From assembly GCA_002306005.1 (NCBI GenBank), contig DBRO01000125.1, positions 2,241 to 9,459 of the forward strand: DNA of 7,219 bases, written 5' to 3'. This DNA is from Ruminococcus sp. UBA1366 (GTDB taxonomy: Bacteria > Bacillota > Clostridia > Oscillospirales > Ruminococcaceae). The position numbers were made by a program, and so were the translations under genes. Of the stretch, positions 4,685 to 7,219 are shown piece after piece; the stretch's first letter is position 1; each line of letters begins with the position of its first letter. The notes under the pieces are model-generated. The model saw only the letters and a program-made list of their open reading frames with translations. It did no database searches and was not told the DNA's origin.

Positions 4685-5344
4685 ATGCCAGAAGAAAAAG
4701 AACGGCCGCCGGCGCGGTATACGCTGGGTGAGGAAATTTTCAATTCGGTTTCTCACGGCACAGGCGGGCTGCTTGCCATTGCCGGTACGGTGGTGCTGAT
4801 TGTTTTCTGCGCTATTTATGCCGATGCGTGGGCGGTAGTGAGCGTTGCCATCTACGGCGCTTCGCTGATTATTCTGTATACCATGTCCACGCTGTACCAT
4901 GCCATTACACACCCAAAAGCCAAAGCCTTCTTCCGGATTATGGACCACAACACCATCTTCTTTTTAATTGCCGGAACCTACACACCATATACGCTCGGCC
5001 CCCTGCGCGGAAAGCTTGGCTGGACAATGTTTGGAATCATCTGGGGCGCTACGATTTTGGGCATTGTTCTTAACAGCATTGATTTAGAAAAATTCCGAAA
5101 ACCTTCCGTGGTGTGCTACCTGCTGATGGGGCTCATGATCATTCTTGCAATAAAACCCATGCTTGCCGTTATGCCGAAGCTTTCCATTATCTTTTTATTT
5201 GTCGGCGGGGCGTTTTATTGCGTCGGCGTGGTGTTCTATGTGATCAAAAAGTTGAAGTATTTTCATTCCATCTGGCATTTGTTTGTCATCGGCGGCTCGG
5301 TGTTTCACTATTTCTCCATCTTTCTTGCCCTCGTTAAAATCTAA
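4685..5344 (+). CDS. Hemolysin III / PAQR-family seven-helix membrane protein
   Basis: 219 residues from ATG 4685, which follows GGGAGGG (4672-4678) by 6 nt. Upstream in-frame codons from 4631 overlap the promoter. After a charged N-terminus come about seven hydrophobic helices, roughly 28-45, 49-70, 85-104, 112-130, 141-158, 165-187 and 196-217. The family zinc site is complete: SxxxH at Ser68-His72, an Asp in the DHNT motif (87), and HSIWH at 194-198, equivalent to the HxxxH of adiponectin receptors; GGSVFH (204-208) is also conserved. PAQR proteins with this site are viewed as metal-dependent hydrolases acting on membrane lipids. The name hemolysin III comes from a Bacillus cereus homologue; a role as a toxin should not be assumed. 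Length is typical of the family. It has its own promoter and terminator and so is a single-gene unit. Confidence 0.9.
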   Translation: MPEEKERPPARYTLGEEIFNSVSHGTGGLLAIAGTVVLIVFCAIYADAWAVVSVAIYGASLIILYTMSTLYHAITHPKAKAFFRIMDHNTIFFLIAGTYTPYTLGPLRGKLGWTMFGIIWGATILGIVLNSIDLEKFRKPSVVCYLLMGLMIILAIKPMLAVMPKLSIIFLFVGGAFYCVGVVFYVIKKLKYFHSIWHLFVIGGSVFHYFSIFLALVKI

Positions 5345-5393
5345 ACAAAGTATAAAAAATATGCAATGTGCGTTCATAATATCCAGAATATTG

Positions 5394-5424
5394 CCCGACC
5401 GGTGCGGTCGGGTTTTGTTTGTTT
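5394..5424 (+). terminator. Terminator of the hemolysin III-family gene
   Basis: CCCGACC (5394-5400) pairs perfectly with GGTCGGG (5406-5412) around a 5-nt loop, followed by TTTTGTTTGTTTTG. It lies about 50 nt past the stop codon. Confidence 0.88.
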
Positions 5425-5482
5425 TGTACAAAACGCGTTTGGAATAATTTCATCAGGAAGCGGAGTTTTCCCGCTAAAACGC

Positions 5483-5511
5483 TTGTGATAGCCGCCAAAG
5501 TATGTTATAAT
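5483..5511 (+). promoter_or_regulatory. Extended -10 promoter of purB
   Basis: TTGTGA (5483-5488), 17 bases and TATAAT (5506-5511), with TG at 5503-5504 strengthening the -10. A start near 5518 leaves a leader of about 34 nt, too short for a purine riboswitch. I saw no PurR-type box pair. Confidence 0.7.
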
Positions 5512-5551
5512 AAAGCATAAATGAAACGTTTAAAGTGAGGGTGCTCTGTTT

Positions 5552-6988
5552 ATGACCAATAGCTATGAAAGTCCGTTTTGTACACGCTATGCCAGCAAGG
5601 AAATGCAGTTTTTGTTTTCTGCGGATAAGAAATTTACCACTTGGAGGAAGCTCTGGGTGGCGCTTGCCCGTGCGGAAATGAAACTGGGTCTGCCTGTGAC
5701 ACAGGAGCAGGTGGACGAAATGGAACGAAATATTGAGAATATTGATTACGAGGCGGCGGCAAAGCGCGAAGCGTTTGTCCGGCACGATGTGATGGCACAC
5801 GTGTATGCGTATGAACTGGTTTGCCCAAACGCAGCGGGCATCATCCATCTGGGCGCAACCTCCTGCTATGTGGGGGACAACACGGATATTATCATCATGC
5901 GCGATGCGTTGCAGGTGATCAAAAGAAAACTTCTGCGCGTGATTGCACAGCTTGCGGATTTTGCGGACAAGTACAAAGAGATGCCCGCACTTGCCTATAC
6001 GCATTTACAGCCGGCACAGCTGACCACGGTGGGTAAGCGCGCAACGCTCTGGTGTAATGAGTTTTTGATGGATTTGGAAGAACTCAATTACCGGCTGGGC
6101 TCACTGAAACTGCTGGGCAGTAAGGGAACCACCGGCACACAGGCTTCGTTTATGGAGTTGTTTGAAAACGATACGGAAAAGGTCAAGGAACTGGAACGCA
6201 TGGTTGCCGATGAAATGGGCTTTGACGGCGTGGTGCCGGTTTCCGGACAAACCTATTCGCGCAAAATTGACAGCCTTGTGGTAAATGTTCTAGGACAAAT
6301 TGCCGAATCGGCAAGCAAGTTCGCCCATGATATTCGTTTACTGCAAAGCTTTAAGGAAATTGAAGAGCCGTTTGAAGCCAATCAGATTGGTTCCTCAGCG
6401 ATGGCGTATAAGCGCAATCCCATGCGGTGCGAGCGGATTACTTCTTTGGCACGCTATGTGATGGTGGATACGTTGAATCCGGCATTTACAGCGGGTACAC
6501 AGTGGCTGGAACGCACGCTGGATGATTCCGCAAACAAGCGCATTGCCGTAGCGGAGGCATTCCTTGGCGTGGATGCGATTTTAAATATTATGATGAACGT
6601 CACCAACGGATTGGTGGTGCACGAAAAAATGATAACGCGTAGGATTCTTGCCGAACTGCCCTTTATGGCAACGGAAAATATCATGATGGATGCAGTGAAA
6701 AAGGGCGGAAATCGTCAGGTTCTGCATGAAAAAATTCGCAAGCTTTCCCAGCTTGCCGGCAAGCGCGTGAAGGATGAGGGACTGGACAATAACCTTTGCG
6801 ATTTAATTCTGGAAGACCCCGCGTTTATGATTACCCGGGAAGAATTGGATGCGATTATGAAGCCGGAGAATTTCACGGGAAGAAGCGCCCAGCAGGTGGA
6901 GGAATTCCTTGCTGAGTGGGTAACCCCCGCGCTGACGGCAAATGGCTACGATGCGGACAACAAAGAAACCGTGCAGATAAACGTATAA
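5552..6988 (+). CDS. purB: Adenylosuccinate lyase
   Basis: 478 residues. It cleaves SAICAR to AICAR and adenylosuccinate to AMP, releasing fumarate each time, and so acts twice in purine synthesis as a cytoplasmic tetramer. Key segments are present: RHDVMAHVYAY (77-87), the substrate-binding GATSCYVGDNTD (101-112), THLQPAQ with the catalytic His151, KGTTGTQASF (191-200), and the fumarate-lyase signature GSSAMAYKRNP (280-290) with the catalytic serine in the SS pair. QWLERTLDDSANKR (317-330) and the C-terminal domain are complete. The length and the sequence pattern match the long, human-like branch of the family rather than the roughly 430-residue Bacillus type; this branch is common in Clostridia. 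The ATG at 5552 follows GTGAGGG (5535-5541) by 10 nt. A GNAT gene begins 2 nt after the stop, so the two are probably co-transcribed. Confidence 0.96.
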   Translation: MTNSYESPFCTRYASKEMQFLFSADKKFTTWRKLWVALARAEMKLGLPVTQEQVDEMERNIENIDYEAAAKREAFVRHDVMAHVYAYELVCPNAAGIIHLGATSCYVGDNTDIIIMRDALQVIKRKLLRVIAQLADFADKYKEMPALAYTHLQPAQLTTVGKRATLWCNEFLMDLEELNYRLGSLKLLGSKGTTGTQASFMELFENDTEKVKELERMVADEMGFDGVVPVSGQTYSRKIDSLVVNVLGQIAESASKFAHDIRLLQSFKEIEEPFEANQIGSSAMAYKRNPMRCERITSLARYVMVDTLNPAFTAGTQWLERTLDDSANKRIAVAEAFLGVDAILNIMMNVTNGLVVHEKMITRRILAELPFMATENIMMDAVKKGGNRQVLHEKIRKLSQLAGKRVKDEGLDNNLCDLILEDPAFMITREELDAIMKPENFTGRSAQQVEEFLAEWVTPALTANGYDADNKETVQINV

Positions 6989-6990
6989 TT

Positions 6991-7219
6991 ATGACGATTC
7001 GAAACATCACATGGGCAGAAATCCCCGCCTTTGCCGAGAATCGGTACGAATTTGTGGAGTGTATCAAGGGCGTGGCAGACCGCGCGGAATTTCTCCGCGT
7101 AACAGAGGAATACCTGTACGCGCATTTCGGGGACGGTTCGTACATTGCGCGCTGTGCGTTTGATGGGGACAAAATCGTATCGTCGGCGATTCTTTGCGTT
7201 TATGAGCTGCTCCCTGTGG
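6991..7219 (+). CDS. GNAT-family acetyltransferase, N-terminal part (runs off the right edge)
   Basis: 76 codons are visible. The peptide starts MTIRNITWAEIPAFAENRYEF, continues with ADRAEFLRVTEEYLYAHFGDGSYIARCAFDGDKIVSSAILCVYELLPV, and is cut by the window. The order of an N-terminal strand, two helices and paired strands with a dG-x-I-V-s-x-a pattern is the start of an acetyl-CoA-dependent GNAT fold. The acetyl-CoA binding loop (Q/R-x-x-G-x-G/A) would lie outside the window. The start follows the purB stop by 2 nt without a clear ribosome site of its own, suggesting translational coupling to purB. The substrate is unknown, and association with purB may be only positional. Confidence 0.72.
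   Translation, partial: MTIRNITWAEIPAFAENRYEFVECIKGVADRAEFLRVTEEYLYAHFGDGSYIARCAFDGDKIVSSAILCVYELLPV

Noticed and set aside
4243..4743. Minus-strand open frame of 166 codons through the tRNA-Thr gene
   Set aside because: It passes through a functional tRNA, its promoter and two terminators and overlaps the starts and ends of real genes, so it cannot be a real protein gene.
4685..5344. Reading the hemolysin III homologue as a virulence toxin
   Set aside because: The sequence is a seven-helix PAQR membrane protein with a metal-hydrolase site, widespread in harmless bacteria; nothing here indicates secretion or pore formation.
5431..5440. Perfect palindrome AAACGCGTTT upstream of purB
   Set aside because: Only 10 bp, about 45 bp upstream of the -35 box and not resembling an operator I know; such short palindromes arise often by chance.
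5345..5551. Purine riboswitch or PurR control upstream of purB
   Set aside because: The predicted leader is only about 34 nt and no aptamer-like pairing or PurR box pair was seen.

Overview
The window looks like chromosomal DNA from a low-to-moderate-GC Gram-positive anaerobe of the class Clostridia, most likely an Oscillospiraceae/Ruminococcaceae-type gut bacterium. The evidence is strong AGGAGG-type ribosome sites, textbook TTGACA-N17-TATAAT promoters in AT-rich gaps, short U-tract terminators, lipoproteins with Gram-positive-style Ser/Thr linkers, an AdhE fermentation gene and a human-length PurB of the kind found in Clostridia. The organism is inferred from gene content, not from a marker gene.

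Layout. 1-164 (minus): first 54 codons of a bifunctional aldehyde/alcohol dehydrogenase (adhE), with a perfect sigma-A promoter at 271-299 that overlaps a Rex-like operator. 300-850: a decayed intergenic stretch with no intact gene. It holds two short in-frame fragments, one like the start of Cas3 and one like an internally deleted ABC ATPase. 863-1759: a single-gene unit with a consensus promoter, a kinase-like (APH/choline-kinase fold) protein whose catalytic residues appear to be replaced, and a terminator. 1765-1851: stacked inverted repeats leading into an extended -10 promoter. 1949-3203: a two-gene operon of predicted lipoproteins closed by a strong terminator. 3203-3430: a 228-bp imperfect palindrome, probably a MITE-like repeat.

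3536-4537: a 33-bp copy of the 3' end of tRNA-Thr(GGT) lies 925 bp from the intact tRNA gene (4462-4537, minus). Between the two sits only a class II Fic protein gene with its own promoter. This has the geometry of a tiny tRNA-targeted insertion or the remnant of one. 4631-5424: a hemolysin III/PAQR-family seven-helix membrane protein with its own promoter and terminator. 5483-7219: purB (adenylosuccinate lyase), followed two bases later by the start of a GNAT acetyltransferase that runs off the window.

The genes are mostly independent transcription units: fermentation redox balance (adhE), purine synthesis (purB), envelope lipoproteins, an integral membrane protein and accessory genes (Fic, the kinase-like protein). 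The best candidates for new biology are the fic gene between tRNA-end repeats and the apparent pseudokinase. I see no CRISPR array, no transposase and no integrase.
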